Assembly: GCA_903930435.1 (NCBI GenBank) | Contig: CAIYYN010000058.1 | Location: 53,642-117,641, forward strand | DNA: 64,000 nucleotides | Origin: an uncultured Hyphomicrobiales bacterium | GTDB lineage: Bacteria > Pseudomonadota > Alphaproteobacteria > Rhizobiales > Ancalomicrobiaceae | Direction of reading: 5' to 3' | Part shown: positions 47,627 to 58,297 of the stretch, piece by piece | Layout of the letters: each line of letters begins with the position of its first letter | Position numbering within the stretch: the first letter of the stretch is position 1 | Position numbers and translations under genes: made by a program | Notes under the pieces: generated by a model | What the model was told of the DNA's origin: nothing | The model's input: the letters and a program-made list of their open reading frames with translations, nothing else | The model's database searches: none

Positions 47627-48117
47627 TTCGGTATGCTCTCGTTTGTTCTCAGGAGCACGAGTTCGATGCCTGGTTTCGGTCTTCCGATGATTTTGAACAA
47701 CAGGCATCCAGGGGGTTGGTAACCTGTGTCGCTTGCGGGACGACTAACGTCCAGCGCGCTCTTATGGCACCGAATGTAGTGACCACGCGTGCGCGTGCCT
47801 CCGAAGTCGCTCAATTGGATGTGACTGCGCCGAATGTTGCACCGGGCGGACCAGACACGCAGCCAATGGTGAGTCCTTCGGCGGCAGATCCCGAGCAGAA
47901 AGCCATGCTTGAGGCTCTGTCGGAGATAAAGCGCAAGATCACGGCTTCGGCAGACTATGTTGGAGACCGTTTCGCTGAAGAAGCCCGAAAGATCCATTAT
48001 GGCGAGGCAGAGGAACGCGGGATTTACGGACAGGCGACTTCGGATGAGGCCCGTGCCCTCGTTGAGGAGGGCATCGATGTCTATGCCTTGCCAATCCTGC
48101 CGGACGAACGGAATTGA
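47623..48117 (+). CDS. DUF1178 family protein
   Basis: A 164-residue protein of unknown function. It begins MIRYALVCSQEHEFDAWFRS and has a rubredoxin-like pair of cysteines (C10 and the CxxC-like CVACGTTNVQRALMAP). The conserved C-terminal part reads YVGDRFAEEARKIHYGEAEE followed by RGIYGQAT. The family is almost confined to alpha- and betaproteobacteria and usually follows a nitrilase-family amidase gene, as here with a 4-base overlap. A metal-binding role is plausible. Confidence 0.92.
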   Translation: MIRYALVCSQEHEFDAWFRSSDDFEQQASRGLVTCVACGTTNVQRALMAPNVVTTRARASEVAQLDVTAPNVAPGGPDTQPMVSPSAADPEQKAMLEALSEIKRKITASADYVGDRFAEEARKIHYGEAEERGIYGQATSDEARALVEEGIDVYALPILPDERN

Positions 48118-48141
48118 CGGTCTTGAAGGGATAGGCATTGA

Positions 48142-48921
48142 ATGGTCGCAGTCATCTCGGGTCTGTATCGCTATCCCGTCAAAGGTTTTTCACCAGAAAA
48201 GCTGACGGCAATTGATTTGCTGCCGGGCTCAACGATGCCGTTCGATCGTGCTTATGCGATCGAGAACGGCCCGAGCGGCTTTGATCCAGCAGCACCGGCC
48301 TATTTTCCAAAAAACCGCTTTCTGATGTTGATGCGCAACGAACGGATTGCGCGTCTCAAGTCCTCGTTTGATCCGGTAACCACACTTTGGCGCATCGAAC
48401 TGGATGGCGAGGCCGTCGTTGAAGGCCGACTGGACTCGGCGTCTGACCGGGCAATGATCGAGGCGTGGATCAAGCTGCATTTCGAGCCGGAATTGCGCGG
48501 CGAACCGAAGATTCTGGATGGGCGCGGCCACAGTTTTTCCGATGTGGCGACGAAGGTGCTGCATGTCGTCAACCTCGAAAGCGTGCGCGAGCTTGAGCGG
48601 CATGTTGGCAAGCCCGTCGATCCCTTGCGCTTTCGGGCCAATATCTATGTCGATGGCTTGCCTGCCTGGTCGGAACTTGACTGGATCGGCCAGACAGTTT
48701 CGTCGTCGCAGGTAACATTCAAGGCCGTGAAGCGCACGGAGCGATGCGCGGCAACCAACGTCGATCCTGTGACGGGCGAACGTGATCTCACGATCCCTCG
48801 CGATCTCATGCAGCTCTATGGACATGCCGACTGCGGGATCTATCTCGAAGTCACATCCGCCGGACAAGTTTCGGTGGGCGACGCACTCGATCTCGCGCAA
48901 ATGGGACTGGCGTTTGGCTGA
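48142..48921 (+). CDS. MOSC domain-containing protein
   Basis: A 259-residue protein. N-terminal MOSC beta-barrel domain (VISGLYRYPVKGFSPEKLTA), then the MOSC domain proper with the conserved cysteine C202 in KRTERCAATNVDPVTGERD. MOSC proteins bind molybdenum cofactor or carry sulfur, and some reduce N-hydroxylated compounds. Partner proteins are not visible here. It starts 24 bases after DUF1178 and ends 6 bases before the convergent YitT gene. Confidence 0.9.
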   Translation: MVAVISGLYRYPVKGFSPEKLTAIDLLPGSTMPFDRAYAIENGPSGFDPAAPAYFPKNRFLMLMRNERIARLKSSFDPVTTLWRIELDGEAVVEGRLDSASDRAMIEAWIKLHFEPELRGEPKILDGRGHSFSDVATKVLHVVNLESVRELERHVGKPVDPLRFRANIYVDGLPAWSELDWIGQTVSSSQVTFKAVKRTERCAATNVDPVTGERDLTIPRDLMQLYGHADCGIYLEVTSAGQVSVGDALDLAQMGLAFG

Positions 48922-48927
48922 GTCCGG

Positions 48928-49536
48928 TCAGAAGCCGTTATATCGGCCCGGGCGATGATTGAGTGCCAGCATCAGATTCATCGAGATGACTGCGATCACT
49001 GACAGGGCGACGTGCCATTTGTCCAATGTGATGAGCGACGACAGCACAATGATGCAGTCGATCCCCATCTGGATCTTGCCAGCCCGCCAGCCAAAATGAT
49101 TTTGCAGGTAGAACGCGACGATATTCACGCCGCCGAGGCTGGCGTGATGACGCACCAGCGCGAGGATTCCCATGCCAATCGTCAGGCCACCCGCAAATGC
49201 GGCATAAAGCGGATCGATATGCGCGATGGAAAGCACGTTTGGCATCAATGTCGTTTCCAGTGAAAGCAGGGCTACGGCCACGAATGTCTTCGCGGTAAAA
49301 ACCCAGCCCATGGCGCGAAACGAGATGGCGTAAAAAGGTACATTGATGAGAAAATAGACAAGTCCCAGGTTATAGCCGCTCACGTAATGCACAATGAAGG
49401 CGATTCCGGCGGTTCCGCCGATGATGATCCCGGCAATTCGAAAGAATTCAAGGCCGATGGATACGAGTATGGTTCCCAGCAGGAAGGCATACCCATCCTC
49501 GTACCAGCTATGTCTTATGGGATCTCGATCCTGCAT
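48928..49536 (-). CDS. YitT family membrane protein
   Basis: A 202-residue integral membrane protein with about five hydrophobic segments: LLGTILVSIGLEFFRIAGI, GIAFIVHYVSGY, VYFLINVPFYAISFRA, FVAVALLSLETTL and IIVLSSLITL. The pattern IIIGGTAGIAFIVHY and HASLGGVNIVAFYLQ is that of YitT (DUF161) proteins lacking the cytoplasmic DUF2179 domain. Function unknown. It converges with the MOSC gene. Confidence 0.88.
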   Translation of the reverse strand: MQDRDPIRHSWYEDGYAFLLGTILVSIGLEFFRIAGIIIGGTAGIAFIVHYVSGYNLGLVYFLINVPFYAISFRAMGWVFTAKTFVAVALLSLETTLMPNVLSIAHIDPLYAAFAGGLTIGMGILALVRHHASLGGVNIVAFYLQNHFGWRAGKIQMGIDCIIVLSSLITLDKWHVALSVIAVISMNLMLALNHRPGRYNGF

Positions 49537-49697
49537 GAAGTTGATCGCCTTGATATGCGAACCGTCACAATTCGCGGGTTTAATCAGGGATGGTATGCGT
49601 TGCCATGCGAAATTGATGCCGAGTTGGCGAGTCGAACCATCATCCGCGTTTGAATGGTTTCGACGAACAGGAACTCAACTTGAACAGGCGCGTTATG

Positions 49698-49740
49698 AAA
49701 AAGGGGCTCCAGGACCTTGTCGTTCCCGGGAACCCCCTTT
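49698..49740 (-). terminator. Probable terminator downstream of clpB
   Basis: On the minus strand AAAGGGG.. pairs with CCCCTTTTT (arms 49733-49740 and 49698-49706), with an inner palindrome GTTCCCGGGAAC in the loop, ending in five T. It lies 24 bases after the clpB stop. Confidence 0.6.
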
Positions 49741-49763
49741 GAGTGTTATGTGACTAGTCTCGA

Positions 49764-52367
49764 TCAAGCCGCGCGAATGACCTCTCCAGACATGGCCTCG
49801 ACGGTGAACAGCAGTCGATCAGCGCCCGCCGTGACCAGAATCGTTTGTCCATCAGCGATCTCACCAGCCAGGATCTTCTCGGCCAATGGATCCTGCACAA
49901 ACTTCTGGATCATGCGCTTGAGCGGGCGTGCGCCGTAAACCGGATCGTATCCACGTTCGGCAAGCCAGAAGCGAGCGGACTCATCGAGATCGAGCACGAT
50001 GTTCCGATCCGACAGCAACTTGTCGAGCCGCTGCATCTGAATATCGACGATGGCACCCATTTCGGTACGTTTCAGGCGATGGAACAGGATCACTTCATCG
50101 AGCCGATTGAGGAACTCCGGCCTGAAATGACCGCGCACGACGGTCATCACCATATCTCTGACCTGATCGACATCCTGGCCATCATCCAGTCCGGCGATGA
50201 AATCAGCGCCGAGGTTCGAGGTCATGATGATCAGCGTGTTTCGGAAGTCGACCGTCCTGCCCTGTCCGTCGGTCAGTCGACCGTCGTCGAGGACCTGCAG
50301 CAAGACGTTGAAGACGTCCGAATGTGCCTTTTCGATCTCGTCGAACAGGATGACTTGGTAGGGGCGACGGCGGACGGCTTCCGTCAGCGCGCCGCCTTCC
50401 TCATACCCAACATAGCCGGGCGGTGCACCGATCAGACGAGCGACGGAGTGCTTTTCCATGTATTCCGACATGTCGATGCGCACCATCGCTTGGTCATCAT
50501 CGAACAGGTACGCCGCGAGTGCCTTGGTCAGCTCAGTCTTGCCGACACCTGTTGGCCCCAGGAACATGAACGAGCCCATTGGCCTGTTCGGGTCCTGCAG
50601 GCCGGCGCGCGCCCGACGGACGGCTGTTGAAACCGCATGTACGGCTTCCATCTGGCCGACAACCCGTTTGCCGAGTTCGTCTTCCATCCTGAGCAGTTTC
50701 TCGCGTTCGCCTTCGAGCATCTTCTGGGCCGGGACGCCGGTCCAGCGGGCAACGACCTGGGCGATCTGGTCAGATGTCACGGCTTCCTCGGTGTTGGTTG
50801 AGTCGGGGCGTGCCTCGATCTCCTTCAACTGCGCTTCAAGCTTGGGGATCACCCCGTAGGCCAGTTCACCGGCCCGGTCGAACCGACCATTCCGCTGGGC
50901 TTGTTCCAGTTCGAGGCGCGCGTGATCAAGGCTCTCCTTGACCTTGTTTGCCGAGGAGAGTTTTTCCTTCTCGGACTGCCACTGGGTCGTAAGGGTGGCG
51001 GATTCCTCTTCGAGATCAGCCAGTTCCTTCTCGAGTTTGACCAGGCGATCCTTTGACGCCTGGTCCGTCTCGCGTTTCATGGCCTCGCGTTCGATCTTGA
51101 GCTGGATCACGCGACGATCAAGTTCGTCGAGTTCTTCCGGCTTGGAATCGATCTGCATTCGCAGACGTGCCGAGGCCTCGTCGATCAGGTCGATTGCCTT
51201 GTCCGGCAGAAAGCGGTCGGTGATGTAGCGGTTGGAGAGCGTCGCAGCCGCAACAATAGCGCTGTCGGTGATCCGGACGCCGTGATGCAGTTCGTATTTC
51301 TCCTTCAGCCCGCGCAGGATCGAAATTGTATCCTCGACAGTCGGCTCGGAGACGAATACCGGCTGGAAGCGGCGGGCGAGTGCCGCGTCCTTTTCGACGT
51401 GCTTGCGATACTCATCGAGTGTCGTTGCGCCAACGCAGTGGAGCTCACCACGCGCCAAAGCAGGCTTGAGCAGGTTCGACGCATCCATGGCGCCATCCGC
51501 CTTGCCTGCGCCGACAAGCGTGTGCATTTCGTCGATGAAGAGGATAACCTGACCTTCCGCGGCAGTGACTTCCGAGAGAATGCCCTTCAGCCGTTCCTCG
51601 AATTCGCCCCGATATTTGGCTCCAGCGATGAGTGCGCCCAGATCGAGCGCCATCAGCCGCTTGTCCTTCAGACTTTCCGGCACATCGCCATTGACGATGC
51701 GCAGCGCCAAGCCTTCGACAATCGCTGTCTTGCCAACGCCCGGTTCGCCGATGAGCACAGGATTGTTCTTGGTGCGGCGACTGAGCACCTGGATCGTGCG
51801 GCGAATCTCCTCGTCACGACCGATTACCGGATCGAGCTTGCCGTCGCGGGCTGACTGGGTGAGGTCACGGGCATATTTCTTGAGCGCGTCATACTGGTTT
51901 TCGGCGGACGCATTGTCGGCTGTCCGCCCCTTGCGCAACTCGTTGATCGCCGTATTGAGGCCATTCGGCGTGACACCGGCTCCAGCCAGAATTTTACCGG
52001 CCTCGGTTTCCTTATCCAGTGCGATTGCGAGCAGCATCCGCTCGACGGTAACAAAACTGTCGCCTGCCTTGTCAGCAATCTGCTCGGCTTGTTCGAAGAT
52101 CCGGGCGATGCCGGTAGACATGTAGAGCTGTCCGTTGCCGCCGGACACTTTCGGCGATTTGTCCAGTGCGCGATCCGTCGCCAGCAAGGCTTCTTTTGGA
52201 CGTCCTCCGGCATTGCTGATCAAGCCTGCGCACAAGCCTTCGGGGTCATCAAGCAAGGCCTTCAGCAAATGCTCTGGTGTGAACTGCTGATGTCCCCGAC
52301 CAAGCGCAGCTGTCTGTGCCGACTGGATGAAGCCGCGGGCGCGTTCTGTGAATTTCTCTGGGTTCAT
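49764..52367 (-). CDS. clpB: ATP-dependent disaggregase ClpB
   Basis: Hsp100 chaperone that rescues aggregated proteins together with DnaK. It has 867 residues, full length. Domains: Clp N-domain (1-145), AAA1 with Walker A GEPGVGKT (207-214) and [13 protein letters not shown], middle coiled-coil domain (about 400-525, Glu/Lys/Arg-rich), AAA2 with GPTGVGKT (about 605) and [11 protein letters not shown], and a C-terminal sensor domain with [10 protein letters not shown]. The coiled coil distinguishes it from ClpA. A GAGGG site lies about 10 bases before the ATG. A heat-shock (RpoH) promoter would be expected upstream, but I could not identify one. Confidence 0.98.
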   Translation of the reverse strand: MNPEKFTERARGFIQSAQTAALGRGHQQFTPEHLLKALLDDPEGLCAGLISNAGGRPKEALLATDRALDKSPKVSGGNGQLYMSTGIARIFEQAEQIADKAGDSFVTVERMLLAIALDKETEAGKILAGAGVTPNGLNTAINELRKGRTADNASAENQYDALKKYARDLTQSARDGKLDPVIGRDEEIRRTIQVLSRRTKNNPVLIGEPGVGKTAIVEGLALRIVNGDVPESLKDKRLMALDLGALIAGAKYRGEFEERLKGILSEVTAAEGQVILFIDEMHTLVGAGKADGAMDASNLLKPALARGELHCVGATTLDEYRKHVEKDAALARRFQPVFVSEPTVEDTISILRGLKEKYELHHGVRITDSAIVAAATLSNRYITDRFLPDKAIDLIDEASARLRMQIDSKPEELDELDRRVIQLKIEREAMKRETDQASKDRLVKLEKELADLEEESATLTTQWQSEKEKLSSANKVKESLDHARLELEQAQRNGRFDRAGELAYGVIPKLEAQLKEIEARPDSTNTEEAVTSDQIAQVVARWTGVPAQKMLEGEREKLLRMEDELGKRVVGQMEAVHAVSTAVRRARAGLQDPNRPMGSFMFLGPTGVGKTELTKALAAYLFDDDQAMVRIDMSEYMEKHSVARLIGAPPGYVGYEEGGALTEAVRRRPYQVILFDEIEKAHSDVFNVLLQVLDDGRLTDGQGRTVDFRNTLIIMTSNLGADFIAGLDDGQDVDQVRDMVMTVVRGHFRPEFLNRLDEVILFHRLKRTEMGAIVDIQMQRLDKLLSDRNIVLDLDESARFWLAERGYDPVYGARPLKRMIQKFVQDPLAEKILAGEIADGQTILVTAGADRLLFTVEAMSGEVIRAA

Positions 52368-52564
52368 AGTGGTTTGTCCCTCTTTCTTGCCCGTCGCTTG
52401 CGTCTCGCTGAGCCCACATTGGACGGCACGGGAAGTTCATTGGCCGCCGATCCCGAATTGTGGCAACCGACATAACCTGACACCGATATGGGAGTGAACG
52501 CATTGACGTGAAAGGGGGGGATTTGCCGAAAAGCGTCGATATCCGTGATCACACGGATACCGGA

Positions 52565-53323
52565 TCAATCAACCCGTCCAGCCAGCACCATGTAATTCAC
52601 GTCGAGGTCGCGTGGATTGAGTGACCAACGGTCCAGCAATGGATTGAAACTGACACCGGTCTGATCAAGCACATTCAGGCCACCGGCTTCGAGCGCATCG
52701 ATCAACTCGGAAGGCTTTACAAACTTGTGCCAACTATGCGTGCCGACCGGTAGCCATCGCAGGATATATTCCGCGCCGACAATCGCGAGCGCAAACGACT
52801 TGGGTGTGCGATTAAGTGTTGCCACGAGCAACAAGCCGCCAGGACGCACCATGCGGGCACATTCGCGAATAAAAAGGTCGATATCGCTGACGTGCTCGAT
52901 GATCTCCATCGCGAGAACGACGTCAAACGTCTGGCCGCTGTCAGCTATCGCTTCGGCAGTGGTCGCGCGGTAATCAATCGTCAGCCCCGACGAGGCCGCA
53001 TGCAGCCTGGCGACTTCGATATTCGTTGCCGACGCATCTGCCCCGGTCACCGAGGCACCAAGCCGGGCGAGCGGTTCCGACAATAATCCGCCACCGCAGC
53101 CGATATCGAGGATCGTGAGACCGTCGAGGGCGGAGGACGACCGCTCATCTCGTCCAAAATGCTGACATAGCTGGGATTTTACATAGGCGATCCGGGTCGG
53201 ATTGAACTTGTGCAACGGTCGGAACTTACCTGTCGTGCTCCACCACTCATCGGCCATAGCTGAAAATCGTCTGATCTCGGCATCGTCGACTGTGGAACGA
53301 GTTGCATCGTTTACGTTTGACAT
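52565..53323 (-). CDS. ubiG: Ubiquinone biosynthesis O-methyltransferase
   Basis: UbiG performs both O-methylations in ubiquinone synthesis. It has 252 residues. The N-terminal segment is typical ([35 protein letters not shown]). The SAM-binding motif is [20 protein letters not shown], followed by VTGADAS and [11 protein letters not shown]. The family end ..[10 protein letters not shown] is present. GGGAG lies 8 bases before the ATG. It is divergent from lysC with about 220 bases between. Confidence 0.96.
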   Translation of the reverse strand: MSNVNDATRSTVDDAEIRRFSAMADEWWSTTGKFRPLHKFNPTRIAYVKSQLCQHFGRDERSSSALDGLTILDIGCGGGLLSEPLARLGASVTGADASATNIEVARLHAASSGLTIDYRATTAEAIADSGQTFDVVLAMEIIEHVSDIDLFIRECARMVRPGGLLLVATLNRTPKSFALAIVGAEYILRWLPVGTHSWHKFVKPSELIDALEAGGLNVLDQTGVSFNPLLDRWSLNPRDLDVNYMVLAGRVD

Positions 53324-53547
53324 GTCCAGGCTCCCGCTAGCTCCTTGTTCTAGGGCGAACGGTGCCTGGCAGCAAGAGAGCGGGTTCCTGCAACCTTGCC
53401 TGCGACGATGATCCCACGTCCATTCGTGATGGCTGACGAGTCCAATTGCTAATTTGCGTCACATCTTGTATCAGCGCGCCAAACATCGTTCGATGACCGA
53501 AATGTCACAAGCGCAGATTGGTCGAACCCAAACAACCCCGTGGTCCC

Positions 53548-54801
53548 ATGGCTCGTCTTGTCCTGAAATTCGGCGGTACGTCCGTCGCCAATATTGATCG
53601 CATTCGCAATGCTGCGCGGCATGTCAAACGTGAACTTGAGGCCGGTCACCAGGTGGCTGTCGTGGTGTCAGCGATGTCTGGCGTGACAAACCAGTTGGTT
53701 GACTACTGCAAGCAGGCATCAAGCCTTTATGACCAGAAGGAATATGACGCTGTTGTCGCATCCGGCGAGCAGGTAACGTCAGGCCTGATGGCCATTGTCC
53801 TGCAGGAAATGGGCTTTGACGCGCGGTCCTGGCAGGGCTGGCAAATCCCGCTGCGCACGAATGACGCCCATGGTTCGGCCCGGATACAGGAGATTGACGG
53901 CTCCAGGTTGATTGAAGCGATCTCGGGCGGACAGGTTGCCGTGATTGCAGGCTTTCAAGGCATTGCACCGGGTGACCGCATAGCGACGCTGGGTCGCGGT
54001 GGCTCGGATACATCGGCAGTGGCGATCGCCGCCGCGATCAAGGCGGATCGCTGCGATATCTATACCGACGTCGACGGGGTCTACACGACCGACCCGCGCA
54101 TCGTGCCAAAGGCGCGCCGCCTGGATCGCGTTGCCTTTGAAGAAATGCTCGAAATGGCGTCCTTGGGTGCCAAGGTGTTGCAGGTTCGCTCCGTCGAACT
54201 GGCGATGCAGTATAAGGTTCGCACATTCGTGCGCTCCAGTTTCGATGATCCTGATAGTGTCGGGGTCGACAGTCATGGCAATCCGCCTGGAACTCTCATT
54301 TGCGACGAGGACGAAATCGTGGAAGCAGAAGTTGTCACCGGCATTGCAGCCTCCAAGGATGAGGCGCAAATCTCGCTCCGGCGCGTGGCTGACCGACCCG
54401 GTGTTGCGGCCAGTGTGTTTGGACCTTTGGCTGCAGAAAGCATCAATGTTGACATGATCATCCAGATCACGTCACCCGATGGTGCAACGACCGACATCAC
54501 GTTCACGGTTCCGGCAATCGATCACGAACGGGCAATCAAGGTTCTTGAGGCCACCCGCGAGAAGATCGGTCATTTCGGAATCGAAAGCTCCACCGATGTC
54601 GTGAAGGTCTCCGTGATCGGCCTTGGCATGCGCAGCCACGCCGGTGTTGCTGCCGAGGCATTCCGTGCCTTGGCGTCCAAAAGCATCAACATCCGGGCGA
54701 TCACCACCTCTGAAATCAAGATTTCAGTGCTGATTGATGCGCCTTACACGGAACTTGCGGTTCGGACTTTGCATTCTGCCTATGGTCTCGATAAGCAATA
54801 A
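53548..54801 (+). CDS. lysC: Aspartate kinase
   Basis: First enzyme of the lysine, threonine and methionine branch: phosphorylates aspartate. About 417 residues from the ATG at 53548, giving the standard start MARLVLKFGGTSVANIDRIR; an in-frame TTG at 53518 would add ten residues. Kinase motifs: KFGGTSV, VVVSAMSGVTN, LGRGGSDTSAVAIAAAI and DIYTDVDGVYTTDPR. Two ACT domains in the C-terminal third (from TGIAASKDEAQISL and VSVIGLGMRSHAG) mean feedback control, probably by lysine and/or threonine. It lacks a good ribosome-binding site. Confidence 0.96.
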   Translation: MARLVLKFGGTSVANIDRIRNAARHVKRELEAGHQVAVVVSAMSGVTNQLVDYCKQASSLYDQKEYDAVVASGEQVTSGLMAIVLQEMGFDARSWQGWQIPLRTNDAHGSARIQEIDGSRLIEAISGGQVAVIAGFQGIAPGDRIATLGRGGSDTSAVAIAAAIKADRCDIYTDVDGVYTTDPRIVPKARRLDRVAFEEMLEMASLGAKVLQVRSVELAMQYKVRTFVRSSFDDPDSVGVDSHGNPPGTLICDEDEIVEAEVVTGIAASKDEAQISLRRVADRPGVAASVFGPLAAESINVDMIIQITSPDGATTDITFTVPAIDHERAIKVLEATREKIGHFGIESSTDVVKVSVIGLGMRSHAGVAAEAFRALASKSINIRAITTSEIKISVLIDAPYTELAVRTLHSAYGLDKQ

Positions 54802-54856
54802 TGGTGTTAAATGATTTGCTCCAGCGTTCGCACTGATGTGAACGTCGGAGGAGCAA

Positions 54857-57163
54857 TTGATCCGGCTTGAAGCCGCGACCTCTGGGGAGACGACGATGCG
54901 GGGGAACGTCGCAGCACCGCGCTTGTTGCTCCGCCGCCTGCGCGAGGTGCTGGCGGAACCCATTTCCGCGCAGGAACGACTGGACAAGATCGTCGAACAG
55001 ATCGCGTCCAACATGGTCGCGGAGGTCTGCTCGACCTATGTCTTGCGCTCGGACGACGTGCTGGAGCTCTACGCGACGGTTGGCTTGAACCGCGAAGCGG
55101 TGCATTTGACCAGTCTCAAGGTCGGCGAGGGATTGGTGGGCCTGATCGCGGCTGATGCGCGTTACATCAATCTCGCCAACGCGCAGGTGCATCCAGCCTT
55201 CGCTTACAAACCTGAAACCGGCGAAGAAATGTTCAACGCCTTCCTCGGTGTGCCGATCTTGCGCGCCGGTCGGACGCTCGGCGTGCTGGTTGTCCAGAAC
55301 AAGTCGCACCGCACCTATACGGAAGAAGAAGTCGAGATCCTGCAGACGACGGCGATGATCATCGCCGAGATGATAGCGGCTGGTGGTCTTGAACCGATTG
55401 GCCGAGCCGGGACTCTTGATATCAAGCGACCCTTGCGGCTTGAAGGTCTGGGCTTTGGTGAAGGGGTCGGGCTCGGGCATGTGGTGCTGCATGAGCCGCG
55501 TGTCGTTGTATCGAACCTGATCGCCGACGATACGAATCGCGAGTTATCCCGGCTTGATGCGGCAATCGAGAAGCTGCGCATTTCAGTCGATGACCTGTTG
55601 TCGCGGTCAGATGTGGCAGTGCCGGGCGAGCACCGCGATGTGCTCGAAGCCTATCGCCTGTTTGCCTACGATCGCGGCTGGGTCCGCAAGATGGAAGAAG
55701 CGGTCAACAACGGCCTGACTGCCGAAGCGTCTGTTGAAAAGGTCCAGTCGGACACGCGTGCGCGGATGCTGCGGCAGACCGATCCCTACCTGCGCGACCG
55801 CCTGCATGATTTCGATGCCCTTGCCAATCGTCTCCTGCGCGAACTGATGGGCCGGCCGCATGGGCCGTTTGCGGGTGCCTTACCGAAGGATGCTGTCGTC
55901 GTTGCCCGCAATATGGGTGCTGCTGAGCTATTCGATTATGACCGCGACAGGTTGCGCGCCCTGGTTCTTGAGGAAGGGGCTCCGACCAGTCACGTGGCGA
56001 TTGTGGCGCGCGCGCTCGGTATTCCGGTTGTTGGCCAATTGCCGAACGCTGTTTCCCTTGTTGAAAGCGGCGACCCGATCATCGTCGATGGGGAAACGGG
56101 CCATGTGCATTTGCGTCCCGCGTCTGACGTTGAAAGTGCCTATGCCGAGAAGGTCAAATTCAGAGCGCGGCGGCAGGCTCAATACCGTCGTCTGAGATCA
56201 AAGCCATCGGTGACAAAGGATGGCCAGGACGTCCAGATGCAGCTGAATGCGGGGCTTCTGGTCGATTTGCCGCATCTGGAAGAATCCGGCGCAGCAGGCA
56301 TCGGTCTGTTCAGGACCGAGTTGCAATTCATGGTCGCCTCCAGCTTTCCGCGGATGGCCGAGCAGGAACGCCTTTACCGAAATGTACTGGCGGCCGCGGG
56401 CGATCGCCCTGTCACCTTCCGATCGCTCGATATTGGTGGCGACAAGGTGCTGCCCTACGTCAGACAAAGTGAAGAGGAAGAGAACCCGGCCATGGGCTGG
56501 CGCGCCATTCGGCTCGGGCTGGATCGGCCTGCGCTTCTGCGCACCCAGATCCGCGCGCTATTGAAGGCAGGCGCGGGACATGAGTTGCGGCTGATGTTCC
56601 CGATGATCACGGAAGTCTCGGAATTCGAGCGGGCGCAGGCGCTGGTCGAGCGCGAGAAGGCCTTTTTGCGCCGCCATGGCTATCAATTGCCTGAGACAGT
56701 CAAGCTCGGGGTCATGATCGAGGTGCCTTCACTCCTGTTCCAACTCGACGAACTCTTCAGCGTTGTCCATTTTGCGTCCGTTGGGTCCAATGACCTGATG
56801 CAGTTCACCATGGCATCGGATCGCGGCAATACACGGCTCAGCAATCGCTATGATTCCATGTCGAAGCCTTTCCTGCGTTTGCTGAAGCTGATCGCGGACA
56901 AGGCGCGGGAATATCACGTTCCAATTACGCTCTGTGGCGAGTTGGCTGGAAAGCCACTGGAAGCCATGGCATTGCTGGCAATCGGCTATCGCTCGATCTC
57001 CATGTCGCCGTCCTCGATAGGGCCGGTCAAATCCATGGTGCTCGACCTCGACGTCGGCAGGCTGCGGGCACGCCTGTTGCCGCGACTTGAGCCAGGCAAG
57101 GGAACATCCGACCTGCGGCCTTTCCTGAAACTCTACGCCGAGGAACAGGGTATTCCGATTTAG
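54857..57163 (+). CDS. ptsP: PTS system nitrogen-branch enzyme I (EI-Ntr)
   Basis: Phosphoenolpyruvate--protein phosphotransferase that feeds the regulatory nitrogen PTS. It has 768 residues from the TTG at 54857 (GGAGG 5 bases upstream); the ATG at 54896, with GGGGAG 6 bases upstream, is equally plausible. An N-terminal GAF domain (about 15-165, RLDKIVEQIASNMVAEVCS) senses small ligands, by analogy glutamine. Next comes the EI N-domain, with the phospho-accepting His in GAPTSHVAIVARALGIPVVG, and the PEP-binding barrel (FRSLDIGGDKVLPY, CGELAGKPLEAMALL with the catalytic Cys). It is followed by prfA after 60 bases; lysC-ptsP-prfA-prmC is a common alphaproteobacterial order. Confidence 0.95.
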   Translation: MIRLEAATSGETTMRGNVAAPRLLLRRLREVLAEPISAQERLDKIVEQIASNMVAEVCSTYVLRSDDVLELYATVGLNREAVHLTSLKVGEGLVGLIAADARYINLANAQVHPAFAYKPETGEEMFNAFLGVPILRAGRTLGVLVVQNKSHRTYTEEEVEILQTTAMIIAEMIAAGGLEPIGRAGTLDIKRPLRLEGLGFGEGVGLGHVVLHEPRVVVSNLIADDTNRELSRLDAAIEKLRISVDDLLSRSDVAVPGEHRDVLEAYRLFAYDRGWVRKMEEAVNNGLTAEASVEKVQSDTRARMLRQTDPYLRDRLHDFDALANRLLRELMGRPHGPFAGALPKDAVVVARNMGAAELFDYDRDRLRALVLEEGAPTSHVAIVARALGIPVVGQLPNAVSLVESGDPIIVDGETGHVHLRPASDVESAYAEKVKFRARRQAQYRRLRSKPSVTKDGQDVQMQLNAGLLVDLPHLEESGAAGIGLFRTELQFMVASSFPRMAEQERLYRNVLAAAGDRPVTFRSLDIGGDKVLPYVRQSEEEENPAMGWRAIRLGLDRPALLRTQIRALLKAGAGHELRLMFPMITEVSEFERAQALVEREKAFLRRHGYQLPETVKLGVMIEVPSLLFQLDELFSVVHFASVGSNDLMQFTMASDRGNTRLSNRYDSMSKPFLRLLKLIADKAREYHVPITLCGELAGKPLEAMALLAIGYRSISMSPSSIGPVKSMVLDLDVGRLRARLLPRLEPGKGTSDLRPFLKLYAEEQGIPI

Positions 57164-57223
57164 CGACGCTATAAATGCGTGCTCCAAGTCATGACCCTGC
57201 TTCGATGATAGAAATCCGGCCTG

Positions 57224-58294
57224 ATGCTCAACGACAAACTCGATACATTGATCGACCGTTTCCATGTGCTGGAAGCGCGAATGGCGGCAGGTCCCGATGC
57301 TGAAGCCTATGTTCAGATGTCGAAGGAATACAGCGAGCTCGAGCCGGTCGTTGCCCGCGTAAAGGCTCTGCGCGAGGCTGAGACCGAACTCGCCGGGCTG
57401 GATCAGATCATCAATGATCCCACATCGGATGTCGATATGCGCGAACTGGCCGAAGCAGAGCGTGATCCGGCTCGCAGTCGCGTTGAACAACTGAATAAGG
57501 AACTCCGGCTCGCCTTGTTGCCTCGCGACGCGGCTGACGAGAAAAGCGCTATTCTGGAAGTGCGCGCGGGTACGGGTGGAGATGAGGCAGCCATCTTCGC
57601 CGGTGATCTGTTCCGCATGTATGATCGCTATGCGCCCTTGCACGGCTGGAAGGTCGAAGTCTTGTCGGCCAGCGAGGGTGAACATGGTGGCTACAAGGAA
57701 ATCATCGCCTCCATCTCCGGCAAGGGCGTGTTTGCACGGCTGAAATTTGAATCCGGTGTGCATCGGGTCCAGCGCGTGCCTGCAACTGAAGCGCAGGGTC
57801 GCATTCATACGTCTGCGGCGACGGTCGCAGTCATGCCGGAGGTCGAGGATATCGACGTCGAGATCAATGAAAAGGATCTGCGCGTTGATTATTATCTGGC
57901 ATCGGGATCCGGTGGCCAGCATGTCAACAAGACGGCGAGTGCTGTTCGATTGACCCATTTGCCGACGGGAATCGTCGTCGCGATGCAGGAAGAACGCTCC
58001 CAGCATCAAAACAAGGCTAAGGCGATGAAATTGTTGCGCTCGAGGATCTACGAGGGGCTGCGGGAACGGGCTGACAGTGAACGCTCGGCGGACAGGCGGG
58101 CTCAGGTCGGATCGGGTGACCGCTCCGAACGCATCAGGACCTACAATTTCCCGCAGGGGCGTGTGACGGACCATCGCATCAATCTGACACTCTACAAATT
58201 GCCTGAAGTGATTGAGGGCACTGCGCTCGATGACGTCATTGATCCGCTGATCACCAATCATCAGGCGGCCTTGCTCGCTCAGGAGGAAAGTTGA
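57224..58294 (+). CDS. prfA: Peptide chain release factor 1
   Basis: RF1 ends translation at UAA and UAG. It has 356 residues. The stop-codon-reading tripeptide is PAT at 186-188 ([10 protein letters not shown]) and the catalytic GGQ is at 230-232 ([16 protein letters not shown]). The Gln is the target of the methyltransferase PrmC encoded next. PAT rather than SPF in the recognition loop identifies RF1 and not RF2. Confidence 0.97.
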   Translation: MLNDKLDTLIDRFHVLEARMAAGPDAEAYVQMSKEYSELEPVVARVKALREAETELAGLDQIINDPTSDVDMRELAEAERDPARSRVEQLNKELRLALLPRDAADEKSAILEVRAGTGGDEAAIFAGDLFRMYDRYAPLHGWKVEVLSASEGEHGGYKEIIASISGKGVFARLKFESGVHRVQRVPATEAQGRIHTSAATVAVMPEVEDIDVEINEKDLRVDYYLASGSGGQHVNKTASAVRLTHLPTGIVVAMQEERSQHQNKAKAMKLLRSRIYEGLRERADSERSADRRAQVGSGDRSERIRTYNFPQGRVTDHRINLTLYKLPEVIEGTALDDVIDPLITNHQAALLAQEES

Positions 58295-58297
58295 GCT